This document shows, one piece after another, positions 42,979 through 51,813 of a stretch of DNA of 64,000 nucleotides (positions are counted from its first letter, which is position 1; the number at the start of each line of letters is the position of its first letter). The DNA is from Hyphomonadaceae bacterium (GTDB lineage: Bacteria; Pseudomonadota; Alphaproteobacteria; Caulobacterales; Aquidulcibacteraceae). The notes under the pieces are model-generated. The model was given only the letters and a program-made list of their open reading frames with translations, made no database searches and was not told where the DNA came from. Location of the stretch: assembly GCA_019636095.1 (NCBI GenBank), contig JAHBYF010000003.1, positions 124,001-188,000 of the forward strand. Direction: 5' to 3'. Both the position numbers and the translations under genes were made by a program.

Positions 42979-44422
42979 ATCGGAACGGCGGCTCGTCGAA
43001 CGCGCGCAACTTGCGCGAATGCAAGCGATCGCGGTTCTTCTTCAGCAGCGCAATTGTCTCCAAACCGATCTGCAAATGCGCGCCGACGGCGCTATCGTAG
43101 AACCGATCGGCGACCCCAGGCAGCTTGATCTCGCCATGCGCGGGCTTGTCTGAAATGCAGAGCAGCACGCCATACGGCACCCGCAAACGGAAACCTTGCG
43201 TCGCAATGCAGGCGCTTTCCATATCCACCGCAATCGCGCGCGACTGCGAAAGCAGCTGCCGCTCCTGATTGTAATTCAGCTCCCAGTTGCGGTCGGCGTA
43301 GGAGACGACCGTTCCCGTCCGCAACCGCCGCCGCAAGTCCTCCTTGTCGCCGCCGGCAACGGCGGTCGCGGCCTGCTGCAGCGCGATCTGCACTTCCGCG
43401 ATCGCCGGGATCGGCACTTCCAACGGCACGCGATCGTCCAGAATTTTGTCGCGGCGCAGATAGGCATGCGCCAGCACGTAGTCGCCAATGCGCTGCGTGT
43501 GACGTAATCCGCCGCAATGGCCGATCATCAGCCAACAATGCGGGCGCAACACCGCGAGGTGATCAGTGATGGTTTTCGCGTTCGATGGGCCAACACCGAT
43601 ATTGATCAGCGTCACGCCATCATTGTCGGGCGTCGTTAGATGGTAGGCCGGCATCTGATACTTGCGCCAAGGCGCGGCCTGCGCCTTCGACTCCGCGTCC
43701 TTGTCGCCGGCTTCGATGCGTACGCCGCCAGGGCATGAGAGCGCCCAACCCTTCGGACCGTTGGCGACGCCCGCAGCCGCCCAGCGCACAAATTCATCGA
43801 CATAACGCTGGTAATTCGTGAACAAAATCCACGGCTGCACGTCGCTCCACGGCGCGCCTGTATAGTGCTCCAGCCGCTTCAGCGAGTAATCCGTGCGCGG
43901 CGCATCGAACAACGCCAGCGGACGCGCACGATCGAGACGTTCAATGCGCAACCCATCGACCACCGCATCACCAACTTGCGTCAGACGCGGGCTCGGAAAG
44001 TAACGCGCCAATTCCTCGGCCGGCACGTTCTCGAACGCCGCAGCGCCCGCGGCATCGAGCACGAACGAGTACGGAATTTCGTTTTCGCTCACGCGCACGC
44101 TGAGCTCGGCGCCGTAATCGTCGACAAGCAACTGCAACTGCTCAAGCAGGTACGGACGAAAGTATCCTGGTTGCGTAATCGATACCGCGTACTCACCCGG
44201 CCACGTCAGCTGACCATACGCCCGCGGCAGCCGCGGCGACGGCGCGTTTGGCAAATATGTGACCCGCAGCTCCGGATACCGAAACAGAATGCGCTCATCG
44301 GCCGATGGCGGCACGCCCTCCTCGGCATAGCGCCGGATGGCGGCGATCAGCGCCGTGACGGCGCGATTGTGCAGAAACTCAAGCCTATCGACGGCCTCGG
44401 CCGGCGTTTTCGGATCTTCCAT
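42977..44422 (-). CDS. amn: AMP nucleosidase
   Basis: Hydrolyses AMP to adenine and ribose 5-phosphate in purine turnover. A 481-residue cytoplasmic enzyme. The N-terminal AMP nucleosidase domain has PSPRLPRAYGQLTWPGEYAV and TQPGYFRPYLLEQLQLL, with YTGAPWSDVQPWILFTNYQR later in it. The C-terminal phosphorylase-like domain has YHLTTPDNDGVTLINIGVGP, MIGHCGGLRHTQRIGDYVLA and the nucleoside-site block IAVDMESACIATQGFR. Length and order match Amn. Confidence 0.95.
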   Translation of the reverse strand: MEDPKTPAEAVDRLEFLHNRAVTALIAAIRRYAEEGVPPSADERILFRYPELRVTYLPNAPSPRLPRAYGQLTWPGEYAVSITQPGYFRPYLLEQLQLLVDDYGAELSVRVSENEIPYSFVLDAAGAAAFENVPAEELARYFPSPRLTQVGDAVVDGLRIERLDRARPLALFDAPRTDYSLKRLEHYTGAPWSDVQPWILFTNYQRYVDEFVRWAAAGVANGPKGWALSCPGGVRIEAGDKDAESKAQAAPWRKYQMPAYHLTTPDNDGVTLINIGVGPSNAKTITDHLAVLRPHCWLMIGHCGGLRHTQRIGDYVLAHAYLRRDKILDDRVPLEVPIPAIAEVQIALQQAATAVAGGDKEDLRRRLRTGTVVSYADRNWELNYNQERQLLSQSRAIAVDMESACIATQGFRLRVPYGVLLCISDKPAHGEIKLPGVADRFYDSAVGAHLQIGLETIALLKKNRDRLHSRKLRAFDEPPFR

Positions 44423-44466
44423 CGCCGGAGTCTCCCGCGATGGGCGTCCGCGTCAAGTGGCGCCGA

Positions 44467-45009
44467 TCAGGCGACGCGTGGAATCGGATCAACGAGCCGC
44501 GAACGCCGGTAGGCGTCGTGCGTCATCCGAACCTGGTTCTGAAACAGGAAGCCGAGCGGCGCATCATACTTGTAGACCGACTCCACCATGATGATGCTGG
44601 TGCCGGGGTTCATCATCCGGCTGTCAAGCGTCACCGTGGAGTTCGCGGTCCGCGCCGTCATGCCGCCGTGGCCCTCGCTCCAAACCACGCGCGCGGTCGA
44701 TGCATTCACAATGCTGATGCTCGACACGCGAATCTCCATCGAGCCAGCCTCGTTGGGATACATCAGCACGTCGAGCGCACGCCACAGGCTCGTGATCTCG
44801 CTGTTTGAGATTTCGGTGTCACGCGCCACAACGTCGGCGAGAGAAGACGCGGCGTTCTGTGCGCGCTTGTTGGCGCCCATCACGTCGATCAGATCAACCG
44901 AGCCCAACAGCAGCGGCACCATCAAGAGCGGCGCGATGATCGCGAACTCAAGCGCAGCGAGGCCTTTGGTTTCGCGCGCAAATCGGCGGAGATTGTGGAT
45001 CAGTTTCAT
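44467..45009 (-). CDS. TadE/TadG-like minor pilin, second of pair
   Basis: A 180-residue pseudopilin of the Tad pilus. A short basic N-terminus is followed by the GLAALEFAIIAPLLMVPLLL segment: the Gly-Glu pair with hydrophobic helix is the TadE-type cleavage site for the prepilin peptidase. The rest is a periplasmic domain with TVTLDSRMMNPGTSIIMVES. It overlaps the previous gene by 4 bases (ATGA). It probably forms part of the pilus assembly base. Confidence 0.85.
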   Translation of the reverse strand: MKLIHNLRRFARETKGLAALEFAIIAPLLMVPLLLGSVDLIDVMGANKRAQNAASSLADVVARDTEISNSEITSLWRALDVLMYPNEAGSMEIRVSSISIVNASTARVVWSEGHGGMTARTANSTVTLDSRMMNPGTSIIMVESVYKYDAPLGFLFQNQVRMTHDAYRRSRLVDPIPRVA

Positions 45010-45563
45010 GACGAGGCGTACGGTTCGTTGCGGAACATCATGGTAGAGACAAGAATTCGTTCCCCGCCAGAAATGTTCTGAAAGACAGGCTCAAATAGCG
45101 GCGTCATCACCTTCCAGCGATAGTAAGCGCGAACAACCACAATGTCGGATGGCTGCCCCGGCTGGTAGCCCATGCCGGCAGTGTTGAACTCATTGTTCTG
45201 GATCGGCGTTTGCGCGTTGTTGCTGGCGTCGACGAAGGAGCTGAAGCGGCGCACATCCAGGAAAAGATTACCGTCGCAGCCCATGACAATGAAATTGTTC
45301 AATTCGCTGCAGAGCTGCGTCTTGATCTGCGCTTCGGTCACCCCATTCATCTGAGCCTGACCGGTGCGTATCTGACGAGCGGTCTCGGATACTGCGAAAT
45401 CGAGACTCGTTTGCGCGAAGCCGATCATCGACACTTCCGCCAAACCAAACGTCAGCAAGAAGAATGGCATCAGCACGAGCGCGAACTCGACCGCGACCGA
45501 GCCGCGGCGCGCGACGCTAAATCTGCGCCAAGCCTTCATTCTGCGTAGTGCGCGCGCGAACAT
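45006..45563 (-). CDS. tadE: TadE-like minor pilin, first of pair
   Basis: A 185-residue pseudopilin. The N-terminal SVAVEFALVLMPFFLLTFGL carries the conserved Glu (fifth after the likely cleavage point) and the hydrophobic helix typical of TadE. The C-terminal domain ends with VRAYYRWKVMTPLFEPVFQN, also family-typical. It is first in a two-gene minus-strand unit of the Tad locus and is processed by the CpaA peptidase by analogy. Confidence 0.87.
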   Translation of the reverse strand: MFARALRRMKAWRRFSVARRGSVAVEFALVLMPFFLLTFGLAEVSMIGFAQTSLDFAVSETARQIRTGQAQMNGVTEAQIKTQLCSELNNFIVMGCDGNLFLDVRRFSSFVDASNNAQTPIQNNEFNTAGMGYQPGQPSDIVVVRAYYRWKVMTPLFEPVFQNISGGERILVSTMMFRNEPYASS

Positions 45564-45633
45564 ACCGCCTCCGGATGGATGAGATTACACCCGGAGTGGC
45601 TGATTTTTCGTCAAGCGAAAGCGTAAACGCCGC

Positions 45634-46080
45634 TTAACGGCGGCTAGCAGTCGCCGCAGCGGCGCGATTGTTGATCTGATCCGTAATCGAGGAAGCAGTC
45701 TCGCCATCGCCAATGTCAGGGCGCGGACGGCAAAGCGGCGTGCATTCGATACGCTGCGTCTCCACGCCGCGCGTAACCATCACAACGTCAGTCTCATCCG
45801 GCGTGACCACAACGCGGCCAGAATAAAGCACGCGGCCGTTCTGCCCGACCACAACCAGATTGGTCGATCCATAAGAGCGGCCGGTGACGAACAGGAACAT
45901 GTCGTTCTGAACCGTGACGCCGGCGATCGACGGATTGCCGATCGCAACCCCCTCCGCGGGCTCCGACAAGCGAATTGGGAAAGCTTGATCGAGATTGACG
46001 CGAACATCGCGGGCGAAAGCGGGCGCCGCCAAAACAAACAGTGCAGCAGCTGCAGCTACAAGCGGACGCAGAACGCGCAT
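45634..46080 (-). CDS. Free-standing pilus-assembly secretin N-domain protein
   Basis: A 148-residue exported protein (signal peptide MRVLRPLVAAAAALFVLAAP, cleavage near AFA-R). The body is one copy of the domain found at the N-terminus of CpaC/RcpA secretins: VRVNLDQAFPIRLSEPAEGV, AIGNPSIAGVTVQNDMFLFV, TGRSYGSTNLVVVGQNGRVL. It ends in a tail with two Cys (CTPLCRPRPDIGDGE). It lacks a secretin ring. It probably assists the outer membrane pore of the Tad pilus, being encoded next to the pilin gene. Confidence 0.82.
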   Translation of the reverse strand: MRVLRPLVAAAAALFVLAAPAFARDVRVNLDQAFPIRLSEPAEGVAIGNPSIAGVTVQNDMFLFVTGRSYGSTNLVVVGQNGRVLYSGRVVVTPDETDVVMVTRGVETQRIECTPLCRPRPDIGDGETASSITDQINNRAAAATASRR

Positions 46081-46202
46081 TGGCGTTTCCTTTTCTATCT
46101 CTCTTTATATTGGCTACGCGGCAATGGTTTCGGGATCGCTAAGAACGCGAGCTACCCGCACGAGATGACAATGCCGCAGCGCGCTGAAATCGGCGCTCGA
46201 CG

Positions 46203-46218
46203 TTAAGGCAATCTTCAC
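46203..46218 (+). promoter_or_regulatory. Candidate CtrA-binding site upstream of the pilin gene
   Basis: TTAAGGCAATCTTCAC reads TTAA, seven bases, then TTCA, one mismatch from the CtrA consensus TTAA-N7-TTAA. It lies 122-137 bases before the pilin start. In Caulobacter, pilA is CtrA-dependent (established). Position and spacing fit, but one site with a mismatch can arise by chance. Confidence 0.4.
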
Positions 46219-46339
46219 CTTCTCTATTGGGAGAGATGTTTACTCCGCTTCCGTAATGTCTGCGAGCGTCTGGGAAGGTCGTCGGGTGCGACGAGTTACC
46301 GGGCCGGTGAAAAAGCACTCGACAAACGGAGCTAGAATT

Positions 46340-46495
46340 ATGTTGAAGCGTTTCCTGAAGAACGAAGACGGCGCCACCGCGATTGAGTACGGCCTCATTG
46401 CCGCTCTGATCGGCGTTGCGATCATTCTCGCCGTTACGGCGGTTGGCGATGGCCTGAACGCCACGTTCAACGAAGTCGCCGCCGAACTCGGCTAA
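46340..46495 (+). CDS. pilA: Flp/PilA-type major pilin
   Basis: A 51-residue prepilin, MLKRFLKNEDGATAIEYGLI and onward, ending NEVAAELG. The Gly-Ala-Thr-Ala-Ile-Glu-Tyr sequence with Glu at +5 after the processing Gly is the signature of Flp pilins of the Tad system; the rest is one hydrophobic helix. It is the main subunit of the adhesive pilus fibre. The start is fixed by the short basic leader. Two hairpins follow. Confidence 0.95.
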   Translation: MLKRFLKNEDGATAIEYGLIAALIGVAIILAVTAVGDGLNATFNEVAAELG

Positions 46496-46510
46496 GCGAT
46501 TAACGCGATT

Positions 46511-46591
46511 GGCGCGGCGCTCCTCGGGCGCCGCGCCGTTTGCGTCCTTGTTTCCCCTCCTCAAAACGCCGCCCCTCGGGCGGCGTTTTTT
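46511..46591 (+). terminator. Tandem terminator hairpins after the pilin gene
   Basis: The first hairpin is GGCGCGGCG / CGCCGCGCC (46511-46537). The second is AAAACGCCGCCC / GGGCGGCGTTTT (46563-46589, loop CTC) ending in TTTTTTG. They separate pilin from cpaA, as is common where pilin is made in much larger amounts than the assembly proteins. Confidence 0.9.
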
Positions 46592-46637
46592 GTTTTTAAC
46601 AATTCCTTGAGTCGCCGCCCTGCACAGTCATTTCGCA

Positions 46638-47141
46638 ATGTTCGAAATGATCGCGCTCGCCGCCTTTGCCGGCCTCGTCGTTTTTGCGGCCGCCTCCGAC
46701 ATCTCACGCCTCATCATTCCAAACTGGGTTTCGATCGCCCTTGCCGCCATTTTTCCGGTCGCCGCGTTGATCGCCGGCGCACCGCTCGCCGAGGTCGGGC
46801 TACACCTTCTCTTCGGCTTCGGCGTTCTCGCGTTGGGCTTCGTGCTCTTCCAGTTCAACATCTTCGGCGGCGGCGACGCCAAGCTGCTGGCGGCCGTATC
46901 GGTCTGGACAGGCTTCACCGCCTTCATGCCGTTTATTCTCTGGACGGCGATTGCGGGCGGCGTGATGGCGCTTGCGTTGTTAACCGCTCGTCAACTTATT
47001 CCCGCCGGCGCCTATCCGGCGTTCGTCGATCACCTTCTCAAGAAGCAAAACGGCATTCCCTACGGCGTGGCGATCATGATCGGCGCGCTCATGGCGATTC
47101 CATCCCTTCCTTACCTGTCAAGCCCGTTAACCCTGCCTTAG
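46638..47141 (+). CDS. cpaA: Prepilin peptidase CpaA/TadV
   Basis: A 167-residue A24-type aspartic membrane peptidase that cleaves the pilin leaders. The first Asp is in AAASDISRLIIPNWV, the second in FGGGDAKLLAAVSVW (GxGDxK). About five membrane segments are visible. No methyltransferase domain is present, as in other TadV enzymes. It is the first gene of the plus-strand assembly operon after the pilin. Confidence 0.95.
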   Translation: MFEMIALAAFAGLVVFAAASDISRLIIPNWVSIALAAIFPVAALIAGAPLAEVGLHLLFGFGVLALGFVLFQFNIFGGGDAKLLAAVSVWTGFTAFMPFILWTAIAGGVMALALLTARQLIPAGAYPAFVDHLLKKQNGIPYGVAIMIGALMAIPSLPYLSSPLTLP

Positions 47142-47202
47142 CCACAACAATGGTCTGTTCCGTTGAAGTGCTTCGGGGACGAACGCGCGGGGAGTACAAC
47201 AT

Positions 47203-48006
47203 ATGTCGGCGCGTCAGCTGATCGTTCTAGTGGTCGCCGCAATCGCTGCGGTCGGCGCACTTCTTCTCATTCGTGGCCTTGGCTCGCGCCAAGCTGAGCA
47301 GACCTCGGCTCAGACCGAACAAATCGCGGGCCAGCAAGTGCTTGTTGCGGCGCGCGATATCCCGCAGGGCGCGGCGCTGGCGCCGAGCGATCTCGCTGTC
47401 GCCCTCTTCCCCACCAGCTCCGTCTCCAACAGCTTTATCCGCCTGGATCAGCAGCCGTCCGCGCAAGCGGACCTCGTCGGCGGCGTGACGCGCCGCGCCT
47501 TCGTGCAGGGCGAACCGATCGTCAGCGCCTCGGTGGTGCAGCCGGACGGCCATGGCTTCCTAGCCGCGCAGCTTGAGCCAGGCTTCCGCGCTGTCGCCAT
47601 CGAGATCGAAGCGACCACCGCCGCCGGCAACTTCATTCAGCCGAACGACCACGTCGACGTCATCATGACTGCAACCGTGAACAATCGCGAAGGCGGCGGC
47701 GAAAGCGTTCGCAGCGACATCGTCTTGCGCGACATCCGCGTGTTGGCGCTTGGCGACAAGACCGGTACGCAAACGACGGGCGACACGCCGGAAACCACCG
47801 AAGCGTCGGTCGCGGTTCTCGAAATGACGGCCGAACAAGCCCGCGTCCTCGCGCTCGCTGACGAGATGGGCAAGATCAGTCTCGCGCTTCGCGGCGTGCA
47901 AGCCGAAACCGTAGGCATGCACACCGGCGACACACCACAACTAAGCCAACGATCAGGCGGCGGCGTGCGCATTCACGCGTACGGCGTAGTGACCGGGGAC
48001 AACTGA
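47203..48006 (+). CDS. cpaB: Tad pilus assembly protein CpaB/RcpC
   Basis: A 267-residue periplasmic protein with one N-terminal membrane anchor (LIVLVVAAIAAVGALLLIRG) and a SAF/RcpC-type domain: VLVAARDIPQGAALAPSDLA, then GVTRRAFVQGEPIVSASVV and FRAVAIEIEATTAAGNFIQP with NDHVDVIMT. It works with the secretin pore. It ends overlapping cpaC by one base. Confidence 0.92.
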   Translation: MSARQLIVLVVAAIAAVGALLLIRGLGSRQAEQTSAQTEQIAGQQVLVAARDIPQGAALAPSDLAVALFPTSSVSNSFIRLDQQPSAQADLVGGVTRRAFVQGEPIVSASVVQPDGHGFLAAQLEPGFRAVAIEIEATTAAGNFIQPNDHVDVIMTATVNNREGGGESVRSDIVLRDIRVLALGDKTGTQTTGDTPETTEASVAVLEMTAEQARVLALADEMGKISLALRGVQAETVGMHTGDTPQLSQRSGGGVRIHAYGVVTGDN

Positions 48007-49652
48007 TGAACGCCGGTAAGACCCTTCGCGCGTCTCTCGCCACCGCCCTATCCACGGCGATGGTGCTCACACCGACATACGCAGTGGCGCAGGTCGAGCC
48101 GCCGGACGCGCAAAGCGTGCGCATCAACAATGGCGGTGGCTCACGCTCCGCCTCGTTGGTTTTGCCCTTCGGCAAGTCCGCAATCATCGACCTTCCCGCC
48201 GACGCGCGCGACGTCCTGATCTCAAACCCGCAAATCGCCGACGCAACTGTCCGCACCGCGCGGCGCGCGTACGTAATCGGCCGCCAACTTGGCCAAACCA
48301 ACATCTTCTTCTTCGACGCGGCCGGCCGCCAGATCGCGAATGTCGAAATTCGCGTCGAGCCCGATGTCGCGCCGCTCAACGACATTCTGCGCCGTACCAA
48401 TTCGGACTCACAAATCACTGCGGAAGCCGTGAACGGCTCGATCGTGCTCTCAGGCAACGCCCGCAACGCCGGCGAGGCGGATCGCGCGCGCCAGATCGCA
48501 GCGCAATTCCTGCAAACCACCGGCGCCTCCGGCTCCGGTGCGAACGCGGGCCCAGACCGCATCGTCAACCTGATTCAGGTGCAAGGCAGCGAGCAAGTCC
48601 TCGTGCGCGTGCGCGTTGTCGAGATGAGCCGCACGCTGGTTCGCCAGCTTGGCATCAACGCCAATTACGATGAGATGGTCAATCAGCTCATCGGCGAAGA
48701 CGACTTCCTGAACCTCGCCACCGCCAACGGCTTCTCGGTCAACGGCCAAGCTCTCGGCGGCCTTGCAGCGACCGGCGGCATCGCCAGCAATATTCTCCGC
48801 CCTGATAGCTACGCCTATCCGAGCGGCGCGGTCGACAACAACATCGGCGTCGGCCAAGCCGGCGTCGGCGGTTACGAGTACGACCCCACCACCGGCACAA
48901 CCACATATGGTCCCGCACACGTCGAGCGCGCACGCAGCACTGACGCGACCATCGAGGCGTTCGAGCGCGCTGGCCTGCTTCGCGTTCTCGCCGAACCAAA
49001 CCTCACCGCCATTTCGGGCGAAGCCGCGCGCTTCCTCGCCGGCGGCGAATTTCCGGTGCCGGTCAACAACAATGACGGGCAGATCTCGGTCGAGTTCAAG
49101 CCATTCGGCGTCGGCCTCGCCTTCACGCCGATCGTAATGTCTGGCGGCAATATCTCGCTTAAGGTCTCTACCGAAGTCAGCGAACTGACCAGCGACGGCG
49201 CGATCTCAACGGGCGACACCCCGATCCGCAATCAGGACGGCACCACAACCGTCATTCGCGGCATCACCATCCCCGCACTGCAAGTGCGCCGCGCGGAAAC
49301 GACGGTTGAAATGTCGTCAGGCAGCTCGATCGTGATGGCCGGCCTCATCCAAGAGCGCACGCGACACGCCGTCGAGGGCGTGCCCGGCGTGATGAACACG
49401 CCGGTCATCGGTTCGCTCTTCCGCTCACGCGACTTCATCAACAACGAAACCGAACTGGTGATCATCGTGACGCCGTACCTCGTGCGTCCGACCAGCCCGG
49501 GCAATCTCCGCACCCCGTCAGACGGCTTCCAAAACCCAAGCGAAGGCGAAAGCCTGCTCACCGGCCGTCTCAACCACCTCTACCGCCCCGCGCGCGCAGA
49601 AGGTGACACGGATCAGCGTCTTCAAGGGCCGCACGGCCACGTGATCGAATAA
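48006..49652 (+). CDS. cpaC: Tad pilus secretin CpaC/RcpA
   Basis: Outer membrane pore for the pilus, 548 residues. Signal peptide (LATALSTAMVLTPTYAVA), N-terminal pilus domain (SASLVLPFGKSAIIDLPADA), BON-like segment (NGSIVLSGNARNAGEADRAR), the secretin block VRVRVVEMSRTLVRQLGINA, and the C-terminal ring core LRVLAEPNLTAISGEAARFL and GGEFPVPV, ending VPGVMNTPVIGSLFRSRDFI and IVTPYLV. It matches CpaC in order and length. Confidence 0.96.
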   Translation: MNAGKTLRASLATALSTAMVLTPTYAVAQVEPPDAQSVRINNGGGSRSASLVLPFGKSAIIDLPADARDVLISNPQIADATVRTARRAYVIGRQLGQTNIFFFDAAGRQIANVEIRVEPDVAPLNDILRRTNSDSQITAEAVNGSIVLSGNARNAGEADRARQIAAQFLQTTGASGSGANAGPDRIVNLIQVQGSEQVLVRVRVVEMSRTLVRQLGINANYDEMVNQLIGEDDFLNLATANGFSVNGQALGGLAATGGIASNILRPDSYAYPSGAVDNNIGVGQAGVGGYEYDPTTGTTTYGPAHVERARSTDATIEAFERAGLLRVLAEPNLTAISGEAARFLAGGEFPVPVNNNDGQISVEFKPFGVGLAFTPIVMSGGNISLKVSTEVSELTSDGAISTGDTPIRNQDGTTTVIRGITIPALQVRRAETTVEMSSGSSIVMAGLIQERTRHAVEGVPGVMNTPVIGSLFRSRDFINNETELVIIVTPYLVRPTSPGNLRTPSDGFQNPSEGESLLTGRLNHLYRPARAEGDTDQRLQGPHGHVIE

Positions 49653-49663
49653 TGAGGCACGTT

Positions 49664-50350
49664 ATGAAATCCCGTCTGCCCCTTCTTCTTCTCGGCGTCA
49701 GCGCACTTGGCGCTTGTGCCGGCATTCCGAAACCGGATGTCGCGAGCACGCCTCTTGCGACCCAGACAGACCGCTACCAGCCCACGGCGGAAGCGGCGGT
49801 GCAACGGCTGGAGATCGCCGTCGCGCCCGGGCAAATGCAGCTGGGCGACAACGAGCGCGCGCAACTCGCTTCGTTCGCCAACGATTATTTGCGCTACGGC
49901 CACGGCCCGCTCGCGCTTGAAACGCCTTCGGGCGGCGCCAATTCCGAGTCCGCTTCGGTGATCGCCGCCGACGCGCGCCGCGCGCTCTCGGACGCCGGCG
50001 TCTCCTACGCCGCGATTGCAGGCTCGACCCGCGACGCTGGCGGCGAAACGCTGCCGATCTTAGTGAGCTTCAGCCGCTTCGAAGCGCAGGCGCCCGATTG
50101 CGCGCCGCTCTATGAGCAAGACATCGGCCACCAGAGCAACAATCAGCCGTGGGAAAGCTTCGGCTGCGCCACCAATTTCAATCTCGCCGCGATGGTGGAA
50201 GATCCGGCCGATCTGTTGCATCCGCGCGACATGACTGCGCGCGACTCCGGCCGCCGCGACACGGTCATGGATCATTATCGCGCTGGCGAACAGACACATG
50301 CCGAACGCAGCAATGACGAACGCGTCGCCATCAGTAACGCGGTTCAATAG
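49664..50350 (+). CDS. cpaD: Tad pilus lipoprotein CpaD
   Basis: A 228-residue lipoprotein: MKSRLPLLLLGVSALGACAG with lipobox LGAC. CpaD-type features are TDRYQPTAEAAVQRLEIAVA near the N-terminus and IGHQSNNQPWESFGCATNFN and LAAMVEDPADLLHPRDM near the C-terminus. CpaD is needed for secretin localisation or stability. ATG 49664 is favoured over ATG 49652, which overlaps the cpaC stop. Confidence 0.93.
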   Translation: MKSRLPLLLLGVSALGACAGIPKPDVASTPLATQTDRYQPTAEAAVQRLEIAVAPGQMQLGDNERAQLASFANDYLRYGHGPLALETPSGGANSESASVIAADARRALSDAGVSYAAIAGSTRDAGGETLPILVSFSRFEAQAPDCAPLYEQDIGHQSNNQPWESFGCATNFNLAAMVEDPADLLHPRDMTARDSGRRDTVMDHYRAGEQTHAERSNDERVAISNAVQ

Positions 50351-50362
50351 GGCTTGAGCAAC

Positions 50363-51805
50363 ATGAGCAACCCGGATCCGGCCTGGAGCCTCGGCTCAGA
50401 CGATGACTTCGTCCTCGAGGAGGACGAAAACTTCGGCGTCGGCGGCATCGAAGGCGGCGACCTGCCGCCGTTCGACGAAACCGAGACGCCGCTGGTTGCC
50501 AACGAAAGTGCGGCGCCGCCCGCTGACGATACGTTCGGCCTGAGCGCGCCGGCGAGCGTCGCCTTGACGGCCGCGCCAATCATGCCGCGCGAAGAATCCC
50601 GCACCACCGAACAACCGGTGCCACGCATCACCATTCACGCGGCCTGCGATCGCCACGAAATTTCCGACATCATCTCTGGCATCTCCGCCGACCGCCGCCT
50701 GGCGCGGGCGGAAGTCACGGTTGAAACGGGCGGCATCGAAGCCGCGATCGCGCGCTTCGCCGCGCAAGCCAGCCCCAACCTGCTCATCATCGACACGCTG
50801 ATGCAGGGCCAGCAAATGCTGCACAACCTGGATCGCCTGGCGCAGGTGATCGAGGAAGGCACCAAGGTCGTCATCATTGGCGCCGTCAACGATATCGCCC
50901 TCTTCCGCGAGCTGATGGCGCGCGGCGTGAGCGAATACATCGTACCGCCGATGCAGCCGATTGACCTTATCCGCACGGTCTGCGGACTCTACGTCAACCC
51001 CGACAAGCCGTTCGCTGGCCGCGTGATCTCGGTGATCGGCGCGCGCGGCGGTATCGGCGCCTCCACCATCGCCCACAACCTCGCCTGGTCGATCGCCGAA
51101 CGCCAAGACGCCGGCGCGACGCTGCTCGACCTCGATCTCTCCTTCGGCACTGCGGCGCTCGACTTCAACCAAGACCCGCCGCAGTCAATCGCGGACGCCC
51201 TGATGGCGCCGGATCGCGTGGACGACGTCTTCCTTGAGCGCGTCACAACCAAGCAAACCCAACGTCTGCAGATGCTCACTGCGCCGGCGACGCTGGAGCG
51301 CGAATTCGAACTCGACGCGCAATCCTACGAGATGGTGATCGAGCGGGTGCGCCGCACCAGCCCATTCGTCGTGCTCGATCTGCCTCACGTCTGGACGTCG
51401 TGGATCAAGAACACCCTGCTCTCAGCAGACGATGCAATCATCGTCGCCGGCCCGGATTTGGCGTCGCTGCGCAACACCAAGAACATCATCGATCTTCTGA
51501 AAGCGATGCGCCCCTACGATTCACCGCCAGCAGTGGTGCTTTCGATGGTCGGCGTGCCGAAGCGCCCCGAGATTCCATTCAAGGATTTTGCGGAAGCGCT
51601 GGGTTGTGAGCCGGTGGCTGCGATCCCGTTCGATCCACAACTTTTTGGTATGGCCGCAAACAACGGCCAAATGGTTGGCGAAGTCGCTGCGCAGTCGAAG
51701 ACTGCGATCGCGCTCGACGCCCTTGCTGCAACACTCACTGGGCGTAAGCCGGTGGAGGCGAAGAAATCGTCGCTCACTGACAAAATCCCATTCCTGAAGC
51801 GCTAG
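50363..51805 (+). CDS. cpaE: Tad pilus ATPase-like localisation protein CpaE/TadZ
   Basis: A 480-residue cytoplasmic protein with an acidic N-terminal part, a receiver-like domain (ASPNLLIIDTLMQGQQMLHN, IVPPMQPIDLI), and a MinD/ParA-type ATPase domain with VIGARGGIGASTIAHNLAWS as the P-loop (GGIGAST in place of GGVGKTT, so the signature Lys is lost) near residue 225 and ATLLDLDLSFGTAALDF. CpaE directs pilus machinery to the cell pole in Caulobacter. ATG at 50363 is preferred over a TTG three codons upstream. Confidence 0.94.
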   Translation: MSNPDPAWSLGSDDDFVLEEDENFGVGGIEGGDLPPFDETETPLVANESAAPPADDTFGLSAPASVALTAAPIMPREESRTTEQPVPRITIHAACDRHEISDIISGISADRRLARAEVTVETGGIEAAIARFAAQASPNLLIIDTLMQGQQMLHNLDRLAQVIEEGTKVVIIGAVNDIALFRELMARGVSEYIVPPMQPIDLIRTVCGLYVNPDKPFAGRVISVIGARGGIGASTIAHNLAWSIAERQDAGATLLDLDLSFGTAALDFNQDPPQSIADALMAPDRVDDVFLERVTTKQTQRLQMLTAPATLEREFELDAQSYEMVIERVRRTSPFVVLDLPHVWTSWIKNTLLSADDAIIVAGPDLASLRNTKNIIDLLKAMRPYDSPPAVVLSMVGVPKRPEIPFKDFAEALGCEPVAAIPFDPQLFGMAANNGQMVGEVAAQSKTAIALDALAATLTGRKPVEAKKSSLTDKIPFLKR

Positions 51806-51813
51806 GGGTTTGA

